Shown here in pieces: positions 18,582 through 27,223 of a stretch of DNA of 64,000 nucleotides. Positions within the stretch are counted from its first letter, which is position 1. Each line of letters starts with the position of its first letter. Origin of the DNA: an uncultured Oscillospiraceae bacterium. GTDB taxonomy: Bacteria > Bacillota > Clostridia > Oscillospirales > Ruminococcaceae. The stretch is from positions 111,821-175,820 of the forward strand of contig CAJTNJ010000002.1 in the NCBI GenBank assembly GCA_910577565.1, written 5' to 3'. Under the pieces are notes generated by a model. It was not told the DNA's origin. It saw nothing but the letters and a program-made list of their open reading frames with translations, and ran no database searches. A program made the translations under genes and the position numbers.

Positions 18582-19121
18582 ATGGAACTTAAAGGAAGTA
18601 AAACAGAAGCCAATCTTCAAACTGCATATGCGGGAGAATCACAAGCATATATGAAGTATACATATTATGCATCAAGGGCAAAAAAAGATGGATATGAACA
18701 AATATCTAGTATTTTTTCAGAGACTGCTCATAATGAGCACGAACATGCTAAAATATGGTTTAAATTACTTCATGACGGTATGCCTGATACATTAGCTAAT
18801 CTTAAAGATGCTGCTTGTGGTGAAAATTATGAGTGGACAAGCATGTACTCAGACTTTGCAAAAAAGGCAAAAGAAGAAGGTTTTGATAAGATTGCAGCTT
18901 TGTTTGAACAAGTTGCTCAAATTGAAAAACAACACGAGCAAAGATATAATGATTTGATTGAGTCTTTAAAAGAAGGTAAAGTTTTTGTTGCCGATGATGA
19001 ATGTGCTTGGTTTTGTAGAAATTGTGGCCATATACATTTTGGCAAAACGGCTCCTGAGGTTTGTCCCGTTTGTTCACATCCTAAAGCTTATTTTGAACGC
19101 CACGCAGAAAAAAATTATTAA
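18582..19121 (+). CDS. rbr: Rubrerythrin
   Basis: Rubrerythrin reduces hydrogen peroxide in anaerobes using a non-haem di-iron site. The 179-residue protein has the ferritin-like helical bundle with iron-ligand glutamates and histidines in ETAHNEHEHAKIWFKLL and QIEKQHEQRY. A C-terminal rubredoxin-type domain follows, with CRNCGHIHFG and CPVCSHPKAYFE, which binds the mononuclear iron. RBS gaaggtgagg. It is a monocistronic unit with its own strong promoter and terminator, as expected for an oxidative-stress gene. Confidence 0.95.
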   Translation: MELKGSKTEANLQTAYAGESQAYMKYTYYASRAKKDGYEQISSIFSETAHNEHEHAKIWFKLLHDGMPDTLANLKDAACGENYEWTSMYSDFAKKAKEEGFDKIAALFEQVAQIEKQHEQRYNDLIESLKEGKVFVADDECAWFCRNCGHIHFGKTAPEVCPVCSHPKAYFERHAEKNY

Positions 19122-19130
19122 TTTGTGCTT

Positions 19131-19168
19131 AAAACAGGTTATTTGTTTTCAAGTAACCTGTTTTTTAT
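19131..19168 (+). terminator. Terminator after rubrerythrin
   Basis: The stem aaacaggtta / taacctgttt has 10-bp arms and is followed by ttttattt. It begins ten bases past the stop codon. Confidence 0.85.
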
Positions 19169-19241
19169 TTGTTCAAAATTTGATTTTTGCATATAATATA
19201 TTATTAGTTTTGTTTGTATAAAGAGAGTTTTAGAAAAAGTA

Positions 19242-19259
19242 TTGTTAAAAGTTTAACAA
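19242..19259 (+). promoter_or_regulatory. Rex-type redox operator upstream of adhE
   Basis: The sequence TTGTTAAAAGTTTAACAA matches the Rex consensus TTGTTAA-N4-TTAACAA at every defined position. Rex is the NADH/NAD+-sensing repressor that commonly controls adhE in Firmicutes. It lies 16 bases upstream of the -35 box. Confidence 0.85.
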
Positions 19260-19274
19260 AATATCAAAAAATTA

Positions 19275-19303
19275 TTGAAATTCAAATAATATTGTGATAA
19301 AAT
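19275..19303 (+). promoter_or_regulatory. Sigma-A type promoter of adhE
   Basis: TTGAAA and TAAAAT are separated by 17 bases, 50 bases before the start codon. The -10 box lies inside the second Rex-like site. Confidence 0.65.
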
Positions 19304-19309
19304 TAACAA
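19292..19309 (+). promoter_or_regulatory. Second, imperfect Rex-like operator overlapping the adhE -10 box
   Basis: TTGTGATAAAATTAACAA matches 12 of 14 defined Rex positions. Its place over the -10 element would block RNA polymerase directly. It is weaker evidence than the upstream perfect site. Confidence 0.55.
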
Positions 19310-19352
19310 AAGAGATAAATTATCTTAAACTTATTGAAGAAGGAGATTGCAT

Positions 19353-21962
19353 ATGGGAAAGAATAAAGAAGCAGAAATTGTGAATAGTGTTGAAACACTA
19401 AATCTTAAATTAAATAAAATGAGAAAAGCTCAGTCTAAATTTGCCAAGTTTACGCAAAAGCAAGTAGATGAAATATTTTTTAAAGCATCTGTTGCTGCAA
19501 ATATGCAGAGAATACCGCTTGCAAAGTTTGCTGCTGACGAAACAGGTATGGGTGTTGTAGAAGATAAGGTTATAAAAAATCACTATGCTTCTGAGTATAT
19601 TTATAATAAATATAAAAACACAAAAACATGTGGAGTTATAGAAGAAGACAAAGCTTTTGGAATTAGAAAAATTGCCGAACCAATCGGAATAATTGCTGCT
19701 GTTATACCAACAACTAATCCAACATCAACAGCTATATTTAAAACGTTGATTTCGCTTAAAACAAGAAATGCTATTATTATTTCTCCTCATCCAAGAGCTA
19801 AAAATTCTACAATTGAAGCTGCAAAAGTAGTTTATAAAGCAGCTGTTGAAGCCGGTGCGCCGGAAGATATTATTTCTTGGATTGACGAGCCATCTCTCGA
19901 GATGACAAACATGGTTATGCGTGAAGCTGACATAATACTTGCAACAGGTGGGCCAGGAATGGTCAAAGCTGCTTATTCATCTGGTAAACCTGCTATCGGA
20001 GTTGGAGCTGGAAACACCCCAGCAATTATTGATAAGTCAGCTGACATTAAAACAGCTGTAATGTCAATTGTTCATTCAAAAACTTTTGATAATGGAATGA
20101 TATGCGCTTCTGAACAATCATGCATTGTAGATAAAGAAATATATAAAGAAGTCAAAAAAGAGTTTGAAAATCGTGGATGCTATTTTTTAAATAAGGAAGA
20201 AGCTCAAAAGATTCGAAACACTATTTTGATAAACGGAGCCCTAAATGCTAAAATAGTTGGTCAAAAAGCTGTAACAATAGCGAAACTTGCTGGTTTTAAA
20301 GTAGATGAAGACGTTAAAATATTAATTGGTGAGGTTGAGTCTGTAGGCCTAGAAGAAGCTTTCGCACATGAAAAGTTATCACCTGTTCTTGCTATGTATA
20401 AAGCTGAGAATTTTGATGATGCTGTTCAAAAAGCAGATGCTTTAGTTAAAGATGGTGGTTTGGGCCATACATCATCTGTGTATTTGGATGCAAAAAATGA
20501 GCAGGATAAACTTAATAAATTTCAATCCACAATGAAAACTTGCCGCATTTTAGTTAATACTCCTTCTTCACATGGTGGAATAGGCGACTTATATAACTTT
20601 TCTCTTACACCTTCATTGACACTTGGTTGTGGATCTTGGGGCGGAAATTCAGTTTCTGATAATGTAAGTGTTTTAAATTTGATTAATATTAAAACGGTCG
20701 CTGAAAGGAGAGAGAATATGTTGTGGTTTAGGGCTCCACAAAAAGTTTATTTTAAAAAAGGTTGTTTGGGTGTTGCAATACGCGAGTTAAAGGATGTTTT
20801 AAACAAAAAGCGTGCATTTATTGTAACTGACTCTTTCCTATACAAAAATGGCTACACAAGTCAACTTGAAACATATTTGGATAAAATGGATATAAAACAT
20901 CATACATTTTATGATGTTGAGCCGGATCCAACTCTTGCTTGCGCTCAATCCGGAGCAAAAGTTATGAGCTCATTTGAGCCTGATGTAATCATAGCTGTTG
21001 GTGGTGGATCGGCTATGGATGCTGCTAAGATTATGTGGGTTATTTATGAATATCCTGATACCGATTTCCAAGACCTTGCCATGCGCTTCATGGATATAAG
21101 AAAAAGAGTTTATAGTTTTCCTAAAATGGGTAGAAAGGCTTATTTTGTCGCATGTCCTACAACTGCTGGTACAGGTTCTGAGGTTACACCTTTTGCTGTT
21201 ATAACCGATCAAAATACTGGCGTTAAATATCCTTTGGCTGACTATGAAATTATGCCAAATATGGCAATAATAGATGCTGATCTTATGATGGACGCTCCAA
21301 AAGGCCTCACGAGCGCTTCCGGAATTGACGCTCTTGTGCACTCTTTAGAAGCATATGTATCTGTTATGTCGTCAGGATATACAGATGGTCTCGCGTTAAA
21401 ATCAATAAAAACTATATTTGAGTATTTACCAAGAGCATACAATAATGGTTCTAATGATCCTGAGGCTCGTGAAAAAATGGCAGAAGCAGCGACAGAAGCC
21501 GGTATGGCATTTGCCAACGCGTTTCTGGGGGTTTGTCACTCAATGGCTCATAAGCTTGGTGCATATCATCATCTGCCTCATGGAGTAGCAAATGCGTTAC
21601 TTATAACAATGATTATGAGGTTTAACGCTGCCGAGAATCCTCGTAAAATGGGAACTTTCCCACAATATAAATATCCTCATACGCTAAGGCGTTACTGTGA
21701 ATGTGCAGAATTTTTGGGTATAAAAGGTAAAAATGATGAAGATACTTTAAACAAATTTATTGATGCCATTGAAAAGTTGAAAAAGGATGTTGGTATTAAG
21801 TCATCAATAAAAGAGTATGGCATAAATGAAAAAGATTTCTTGGCGACACTTAATGAAATGTCTGAAAATGCATTTGACGATCAATGTACAGGTGCAAACC
21901 CGAGATATCCGCTTATAAGCGAAATTAAGGAAATGTTTAAAGAAGCTTATTATGGTAAATAA
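19353..21962 (+). CDS. adhE: Bifunctional acetaldehyde-CoA/alcohol dehydrogenase
   Basis: AdhE reduces acetyl-CoA to acetaldehyde and then ethanol, using two NADH, and forms spirosomes. The N-terminal aldehyde dehydrogenase domain (about 1-440) has GVGAGNTPA and the catalytic cysteine in NGMICASEQS. The C-terminal iron-dependent alcohol dehydrogenase (about 455-869) has GGGSAMDAAKI and FLGVCHSMAHKLGAYHHLPHG with iron-binding histidines. The ATG at 19353 follows aaggagatt; an in-frame TTG six bases earlier is less likely. Two Rex-type sites upstream predict induction when NADH is high. Confidence 0.97.
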   Translation: MGKNKEAEIVNSVETLNLKLNKMRKAQSKFAKFTQKQVDEIFFKASVAANMQRIPLAKFAADETGMGVVEDKVIKNHYASEYIYNKYKNTKTCGVIEEDKAFGIRKIAEPIGIIAAVIPTTNPTSTAIFKTLISLKTRNAIIISPHPRAKNSTIEAAKVVYKAAVEAGAPEDIISWIDEPSLEMTNMVMREADIILATGGPGMVKAAYSSGKPAIGVGAGNTPAIIDKSADIKTAVMSIVHSKTFDNGMICASEQSCIVDKEIYKEVKKEFENRGCYFLNKEEAQKIRNTILINGALNAKIVGQKAVTIAKLAGFKVDEDVKILIGEVESVGLEEAFAHEKLSPVLAMYKAENFDDAVQKADALVKDGGLGHTSSVYLDAKNEQDKLNKFQSTMKTCRILVNTPSSHGGIGDLYNFSLTPSLTLGCGSWGGNSVSDNVSVLNLINIKTVAERRENMLWFRAPQKVYFKKGCLGVAIRELKDVLNKKRAFIVTDSFLYKNGYTSQLETYLDKMDIKHHTFYDVEPDPTLACAQSGAKVMSSFEPDVIIAVGGGSAMDAAKIMWVIYEYPDTDFQDLAMRFMDIRKRVYSFPKMGRKAYFVACPTTAGTGSEVTPFAVITDQNTGVKYPLADYEIMPNMAIIDADLMMDAPKGLTSASGIDALVHSLEAYVSVMSSGYTDGLALKSIKTIFEYLPRAYNNGSNDPEAREKMAEAATEAGMAFANAFLGVCHSMAHKLGAYHHLPHGVANALLITMIMRFNAAENPRKMGTFPQYKYPHTLRRYCECAEFLGIKGKNDEDTLNKFIDAIEKLKKDVGIKSSIKEYGINEKDFLATLNEMSENAFDDQCTGANPRYPLISEIKEMFKEAYYGK

Positions 21963-21984
21963 TTTGTTTGTTCATATAAAATTG

Positions 21985-22022
21985 GCAGTCATGGCGTATA
22001 GGTTTGTGACTGCTATTTTTTT
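21985..22022 (+). terminator. Terminator after adhE
   Basis: The stem gcagtca / tgactgc with a 15-nt loop is followed by tattttttt, starting 22 bases after the adhE stop. Confidence 0.75.
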
Positions 22023-22094
22023 ATATTTTAATATGCAAGTTTCGTTTGAGTTTTTGAATCATGAATGCAATTTTATTAAGATTTTGTTATTAAT

Positions 22095-22916
22095 TGTTTA
22101 CAATTATATGTAGGTTTATCAATGAAATGCAAATTTAGAGGACGCATTGGAAAATTATTGCATTAACGATTTCTAACCACCAGTTGCTTTTTGAAATCAT
22201 CGAAGAAATAAAATGTATGTTAAGCATAAAATTCTTTATTAATCTTTGCGATGAGAACGTTTCACTTTGCCAATTATATCCTAATGTGTATAGCTTTACC
22301 AGTTTGTGTCTTATTCCTAACTTATCAAGTATAACTTCAAATAAGATTTTCCCCTCAGATATTCGTGAGTTTAAGCGGTCTGTTTGAACACACTCAATAG
22401 CATATAGAAATGATTCGACTAAATGTTCTAAGAAGATTTCATAAAAATAGGGTACTATGTTCTTCGAAAGCTTCTAGATAGCGATATCTGCTGTATTCAT
22501 CTATTGCTTGTATATTAATAAAATTTCTTGCCTTTTGCTTCACCAACGAGACAGGTTGATGATACACAAAACTTAATACAATTAGACCAGTGTTGGGGTT
22601 TTTCTTCGTCGCCTATTCAATATGTTGATTGGGATGATGATGAGGTTTATGAGGTTTGTCAGCAAGAGAATGTAATGAACCGTCATATCTTTTTAACCAA
22701 AGATAAATATACTTGTAGGTTGATACGATAGTGGATAGCCGCTTTAGCAACACCATGCTTTTTAGCATAAAAGATTAAAGATTGACGATAAAGCATAGTC
22801 TGTTTTATCTTATTCATAGCGAATATGACACCTGACTTTCGTTTTTTTGTAACTCAACCTAAAAAAGGTTCTCCTATTTGCTATCTTTTTTCCTTTTGTC
22901 ACACATCATTGTAACA
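22095..22916 (-). mobile_element. Decayed IS481-type insertion element
   Basis: The minus strand starts with the terminal sequence tgttacaatgatgtgtga (near 22916). A shorter, imperfect counterpart tgtttacaattatatgt lies at 22095. Between them are broken pieces of an IS481-type DDE transposase: VSLVKQKARNFI, VQTDRLNSRI, and FEVILDKLGIRHKLVK followed by FDDFKKQLVV. Stops and frameshifts interrupt every frame and the length (about 820 bp) is below a typical intact element. A second remnant of the same type lies at 30330-30905 on the other strand. It lies just upstream of the rpsB promoter. Confidence 0.75.
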
Positions 22917-22951
22917 CCTACATAAAATACAAACTAAATTGTAAAAATTGC

Positions 22952-22979
22952 TTGTAATAAAAATTTTATATGTTATAAT
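22952..22979 (+). promoter_or_regulatory. Promoter of rpsB-tsf
   Basis: TTGTAA and TATAAT are spaced by 16 bases. The start codon lies about 140 bases further on, leaving a leader of roughly 135 nt. That is room for autoregulation by S2, but no known leader motif was recognised. Confidence 0.55.
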
Positions 22980-23122
22980 TAAATTTAAGTTGTGTATTAT
23001 CAAATGAAAAACACAACAAATTCATTTCACACGCATATTTTAATATAAACTTGGTGGCTTTTAAAAGTTTGTTTATATATATATATTAATATGCGAAGGA
23101 AAAACCATTTGGAGGTAAAAAA

Positions 23123-23902
23123 ATGGCAGTAGTATCTATGAAACAATTATTAGAAGCCGGTGTTCACTTCGGACACCAAACAAGAAGATGGAATCCTAAA
23201 ATGGGACGCTACATTTTCACTGAAAGAAATGGAATTTACATTATTGATTTGCAAAAAACTGTAAAAGAACTGGAAATTGCATATAATTTTGTAAATAAAG
23301 TCGCTGCTGATGGCGGAGACATTCTTTTTGTAGGGACTAAAAAACAAGCTGGTGAATCGGTAAAAGAAGAGGCTATTCGCTGCAATATGCATTATGTAAA
23401 TGCTCGTTGGCTTGGCGGTATGATGACAAATTTCAAAACCATTCGTACGCGCATTAATCGTCTTGATCAACTACACAAAATGAAAGAAGACGGTACGTTT
23501 GATCTTTTGCCAAAAAAAGAGGTAATTAAGCTAAATCTTGAAATAGATAAGTTAGAAAAATTTCTTGGCGGAATTAAAAATATGAACAAACTTCCCGCAG
23601 CGCTATTTATCGTTGACCCTAAAAAAGAGAGAATAGCAGTTGCAGAAGCTAAAAAGTTGGGAATACCTATAGTAGCCATAGTAGATACTAATTGTGACCC
23701 TGATGAAATAGATTATGTTATTCCCGGAAACGATGATGCTATTAGGGCTGTTAAATTAATTTCCAGTGTTATAGCAAATGCTGTTTTGGAAGCTAAGCAA
23801 GGCTCTGAAGCTGAGGAAAAAACAGAATTTTCAGATAACGATAATGATGAAACAGAATCTTTTGAAGCAGATGATATTGTTGAAAAATCAGAAGAAATGT
23901 AA
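23123..23902 (+). CDS. rpsB: 30S ribosomal protein S2
   Basis: S2 binds the 30S head-body junction and helps recruit S1-like function to mRNA. The product begins MAVVSMKQLLEAGVHFGHQT and contains MGRYIFTERNGIYIIDLQKT, RWLGGMMTNFKTI and VDTNCDPDEIDYVIPGNDDA, all family hallmarks. At 259 residues it includes an acidic C-terminal tail of about 30 residues rich in Glu and Asp, common in Clostridia. RBS ttggaggt. It is transcribed with tsf 35 bases downstream. Confidence 0.97.
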   Translation: MAVVSMKQLLEAGVHFGHQTRRWNPKMGRYIFTERNGIYIIDLQKTVKELEIAYNFVNKVAADGGDILFVGTKKQAGESVKEEAIRCNMHYVNARWLGGMMTNFKTIRTRINRLDQLHKMKEDGTFDLLPKKEVIKLNLEIDKLEKFLGGIKNMNKLPAALFIVDPKKERIAVAEAKKLGIPIVAIVDTNCDPDEIDYVIPGNDDAIRAVKLISSVIANAVLEAKQGSEAEEKTEFSDNDNDETESFEADDIVEKSEEM

Positions 23903-23937
23903 TTTTCAATTTAAAAATTAATAATGGAGTGATAATA

Positions 23938-24843
23938 ATGGCAGAATTTACTGCAAAAGATGTCCAAGCGCTTCGCCAAACAACAGGCGTTGGAATGATG
24001 GACTGCAAAAATGCTTTGACCGAAGCAAACGGTGACAAAGACAAAGCTATAGAAATTCTTCGTGAAAAAGGAATTGCTAAAGCTGCCAAAAAAGCTGGCA
24101 GAATAGCTGCAGAAGGTTTAGTTGTGGTAACTGTTGAAAATTCTGTAGGAGTTGTTGTAGAAGTTAACTCGGAGACTGATTTTGTTGCTAAAAACCAAGA
24201 TTTTATCGATTTTGTTAATTCGGTAGCCAAAACTATATTAAAACATGCACCAAAAGATTTAGAAGCACTGAAAGCTTTAAAAATAGATGGCGGTGACTTG
24301 ACTGTAGAAGAAACTTTACAGGAAAAAGTTTTATCAATAGGTGAAAATATACAGATTCGCCGTTTTGTTCGCATGGATGGTAATCTGTCAACTTATGTAC
24401 ATGGAAATGGTACCATTGGTGTTATGGTTAAATTCGATACAGATATAGCCGACAAGCCGGAATTTAAAACTTATGCTAAAGATATTGCTATGCAAATTGC
24501 AGCAGCCAATCCACAATATCTAACTTCCGATCAAGTGCCTCAAGATGTGCTCAATAAAGAAAAAGAGATACTTAAACAGCAAGCTATCAATGAAGGAAAA
24601 CCAGATAATATTGCTGAAAAAATCGTTCAAGGTAGAATTAGCAAATATTTTAAAGATGTGTGTTTATTAGATCAACCGTTTGTAAAAGATAATGACTTAA
24701 CTATTTTAAAATATACTCAAAATACCGCAAAAGCACTTGGTGGAAAAATTAATATAATTGATTTTGTACGAATTGAAAAAGGCGAAGGAATCGAAAAACG
24801 TTCATCTAACTTAGCTGATGAGGTCGCAAGCATAGTAAAATAA
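23938..24843 (+). CDS. tsf: Translation elongation factor Ts
   Basis: EF-Ts is the guanine nucleotide exchange factor of EF-Tu. The 301-residue protein starts MAEFTAKDVQALRQTTGVGM with the N-terminal UBA-like domain (MMDCKNAL and AIEILREKGIAKAAKKA). The VEVNSETDFVAKN motif in the core is diagnostic. The ATG at 23938 is chosen with ggagtg eight bases upstream; a GTG at 23929 lies inside that site. In related genomes pyrH and frr usually follow; here a terminator and a Spo0A-like gene do. Confidence 0.97.
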   Translation: MAEFTAKDVQALRQTTGVGMMDCKNALTEANGDKDKAIEILREKGIAKAAKKAGRIAAEGLVVVTVENSVGVVVEVNSETDFVAKNQDFIDFVNSVAKTILKHAPKDLEALKALKIDGGDLTVEETLQEKVLSIGENIQIRRFVRMDGNLSTYVHGNGTIGVMVKFDTDIADKPEFKTYAKDIAMQIAAANPQYLTSDQVPQDVLNKEKEILKQQAINEGKPDNIAEKIVQGRISKYFKDVCLLDQPFVKDNDLTILKYTQNTAKALGGKINIIDFVRIEKGEGIEKRSSNLADEVASIVK

Positions 24844-24860
24844 ATAATTAAATTAATTAA

Positions 24861-24897
24861 CCAAGGCAGAGAGCGTTTTGCTTTCTGCCTTGGTTAT
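24861..24897 (+). terminator. Terminator after tsf
   Basis: The perfect 10-bp stem ccaaggcaga / tctgccttgg encloses a short loop and is followed by ttat. It separates rpsB-tsf from the next gene. Confidence 0.85.
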
Positions 24898-24926
24898 AAG
24901 TTTATGTTTTTGAAGGGACTGTTATC

Positions 24927-25706
24927 ATGGATATAGATAAGAAAAATAAATTATTGGTTTTGATGGATAATTTTGAACTTTATGATGATTTGATAGATAA
25001 AATTTATGAATTAAAAGATACAAATATAATTAAAGTAAAAAATATCGATTTTGAACAAATTAAACACTTTATAATTAGTCAAAAAAATTATGTGGTGCTT
25101 TTAGGTATTGAACAAAGAAACGGAGCAGCAATTGATTTGTTATATCGCATACATAATTTTGCTGCAAATACTCCTTACATAATAGTTATTACTAAGATGA
25201 AAAATGATAAGCTTTTAAAAAAAATAATGGCGCATAATGTTTCAAAATTATTTTATGCTGATTCAGAAGATTACAGTTGTAAAGATGTCGCAGATTGGAT
25301 AAAAAAAATACATAATAATCTTAGCATGTCAACCGTTTTCCCTTTTTCTCAATCATATTCCGTTTCGGTAATAAGACGAACTATCTCTCTTCGACTCGAA
25401 CTTATGGGTTTGTTTATACATTTGAAAGGCCATAAATATGTTGTTGATGCGATTGAAATGTATATGAAAAACCCAGATCTTTATATAACAAAAGATATCT
25501 ATTGGATTTTGGCAAAACGCTATAATACAACATACGCAAATATTGACAGGTGTATGAGACACGCCATTGAAGTAGCTTGGAGAGATACTAAAATTGAATG
25601 TTTGGAAAAATATTATCCTGACACCACAAGAGTTTACCAAAACAGACCTTCGGTTTTTGAATTTATAAAATGTATTGTTAACGATATTACCGAAAAAAAG
25701 CAATAA
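24927..25706 (+). CDS. Spo0A-like regulator with degenerate (non-phosphorylatable) receiver domain
   Basis: The C-terminal half (about 145-259) is clearly a Spo0A DNA-binding domain: LMGLFIHLKGHKYVVDAIEM, LAKRYNTTYANIDRCMRHAI and EVAW match the helix-turn-helix and recognition helix, and SVFEFIKCIVNDI matches the end. The N-terminal half (about 8-128) has receiver-like spacing, but VVDDN is replaced by VLMDN. The phospho-acceptor aspartate of VLVLD is a glycine (VVLLG, residue 60), and the conserved C-terminal Lys-Pro is missing. It therefore cannot be activated as Spo0A is. It could be a paralogue or the organism's divergent master regulator. RBS gaaggga. Confidence 0.82.
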   Translation: MDIDKKNKLLVLMDNFELYDDLIDKIYELKDTNIIKVKNIDFEQIKHFIISQKNYVVLLGIEQRNGAAIDLLYRIHNFAANTPYIIVITKMKNDKLLKKIMAHNVSKLFYADSEDYSCKDVADWIKKIHNNLSMSTVFPFSQSYSVSVIRRTISLRLELMGLFIHLKGHKYVVDAIEMYMKNPDLYITKDIYWILAKRYNTTYANIDRCMRHAIEVAWRDTKIECLEKYYPDTTRVYQNRPSVFEFIKCIVNDITEKKQ

Positions 25707-26195
25707 TATCAAAAAACAAACTCAATCGACTAATTAATCTAAAATATAGATAGTTTGATAAAAACATATTAATGCAAGTAATTAATATGACTATTATTAA
25801 ATAGATTGTGGCTATTGTGCTTTTTAACTTTTAAATAAGTTAAGCTTTAAAGAATTTTTGAACTTTCATAAGCCAATATAAAAATAATATCCAATTTGGA
25901 ATGAAACTATATGATAATAAAATTTCGACCAACAAATTTTATTATCAGCAAGAAACTCAAGAAAAGCCGCCTAAAGAGATTTTTAAGCTTTTTTCATATC
26001 CATTAGTTTTGTTTAATGTAAAAAATATAATTTAACACACATAAGCTAACATAAGTTTGTTTTATTATTTTGATGTTTTATTCCCATAGCTTTTTTCATA
26101 AAATTCTATTTTTAATAATAACATTTGAAACTCGCACAAAATATGAGATTTAGCGCATAGATCTAATTTTTAATGTGTGATAAATTTAATTAACG
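25707..26195. other. Intergenic region between convergent Spo0A-like gene and gpsA
   Basis: No reading frame or RNA gene is supported. It contains the perfect AT-rich hairpin at 25913-25946; the rest is unstructured AT-rich DNA. Confidence 0.55.
25913..25946. repeat. 13-bp perfect inverted repeat (hairpin)
   Basis: The arms gataataaaattt and aaattttattatc flank the 8-nt loop cgaccaac. It sits between two convergent genes, 207 bases past one stop and 250 bases past the other. It might be a weak bidirectional terminator, but it lacks G-C pairs. Confidence 0.7.
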
Positions 26196-27215
26196 TCAAC
26201 AACTAAACCAAAATTTTTCAGATTCATGTTTTGCAGGGCGGTTCATAAGATTCTTTAGCACATATTTTATATTTTCGTTACGATATAATATATTATATAA
26301 ACTCTCTGTTATTGGCATAGAAACGTTATTTTTAGTTGCAAGCTTATACGCAGCATCTGTTGCAACAAATCCCTCTACTGTCATGCCAACTTCTCTTAAC
26401 GCTTCTTTAGCAGTTTTTCCCTGACCAATTAATATTCCAGCTCTTCTATTTCTACTATGCATACTAGTGCAGGTGACAATTAAATCGCCAATCCCGGAAA
26501 GTCCAGCAAACGTTTGAGTTTTAGCTCCCATTTTAACACCAAGTCTGCCTATTTCAGTTATACCCCTTGTCATTAGAGCGGCTTTTGTGTTATCACCCAA
26601 TTTAAATCCATCACATATTCCAGACGCAAGCGCAACTATATTTTTAAGCGCACCACCAAGCTCAACTCCTATTATGTCTTCATTGACATATAACCTGAGT
26701 ATTGCAGAGTTCAAAATATCCTGTACTTTTTCTGCCACACCAATATCTATTGAAGCAGCAACAATTGTAGTTGGCACAGCTCTTGCTATTTCTTCAGCAT
26801 GTGACGGCCCAGATAAAGCTACAAAGGAATGTCCGGGTATTTCATCGCATATAACTTCCGATAGTCGTTTTAGGCTATTTTGTTCCAACCCTTTTGCAAC
26901 ATTAATTATTATAGCGCCTTTTTTTATGTAAGACGATGCTTGTGATGCAACTTTTCTAACATATATTGATGCTATGGCAAAAATAACAATATCAGCATTG
27001 GTTATATCGGAAATATTAGTGCTTAATTTTATTTTTTGTGTATCTATTACTATTCCCGGCAAAAGTTTTGTGTTTTCTTTGTTCTTTTTTATATCTTCAA
27101 TTTCCGAACAAACAGCAGACCATAATGTAACTTCGCAGTTATCATATCCGCTTATTAATACTGCAAGCGCTGTACCGAAACTTCCGGCGCCTAAAATTGC
27201 AATTTTGGTCTTCAT
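26196..27215 (-). CDS. gpsA: NAD(P)H-dependent glycerol-3-phosphate dehydrogenase
   Basis: GpsA reduces dihydroxyacetone phosphate to sn-glycerol-3-phosphate for phospholipid synthesis. The Rossmann motif ILGAGSFGTALAVLIS opens the protein. NVAKGLEQNS, LSGPSHAEEIARAVPTT and GVELGGALKNIVALASGICD hold the substrate site and the catalytic lysine. I chose the ATG at 27215 because the gaggt ribosome site lies seven bases upstream; the GTG at 27227 overlaps that site. It lies eight bases downstream of plsY, so the two glycerolipid genes are co-transcribed. Confidence 0.95.
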   Translation of the reverse strand: MKTKIAILGAGSFGTALAVLISGYDNCEVTLWSAVCSEIEDIKKNKENTKLLPGIVIDTQKIKLSTNISDITNADIVIFAIASIYVRKVASQASSYIKKGAIIINVAKGLEQNSLKRLSEVICDEIPGHSFVALSGPSHAEEIARAVPTTIVAASIDIGVAEKVQDILNSAILRLYVNEDIIGVELGGALKNIVALASGICDGFKLGDNTKAALMTRGITEIGRLGVKMGAKTQTFAGLSGIGDLIVTCTSMHSRNRRAGILIGQGKTAKEALREVGMTVEGFVATDAAYKLATKNNVSMPITESLYNILYRNENIKYVLKNLMNRPAKHESEKFWFSC

Positions 27216-27223
27216 AAATAACC

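Noticed and set aside
22528..22731. 67-residue plus-strand frame in the gap before rpsB
   Set aside because: It is the reverse of an IS481-type transposase remnant and lacks a ribosome site.
22980..23122. Structured ribosomal leader RNA before rpsB
   Set aside because: A leader of suitable length exists, but I could not find a conserved motif or stable pairing to support it.
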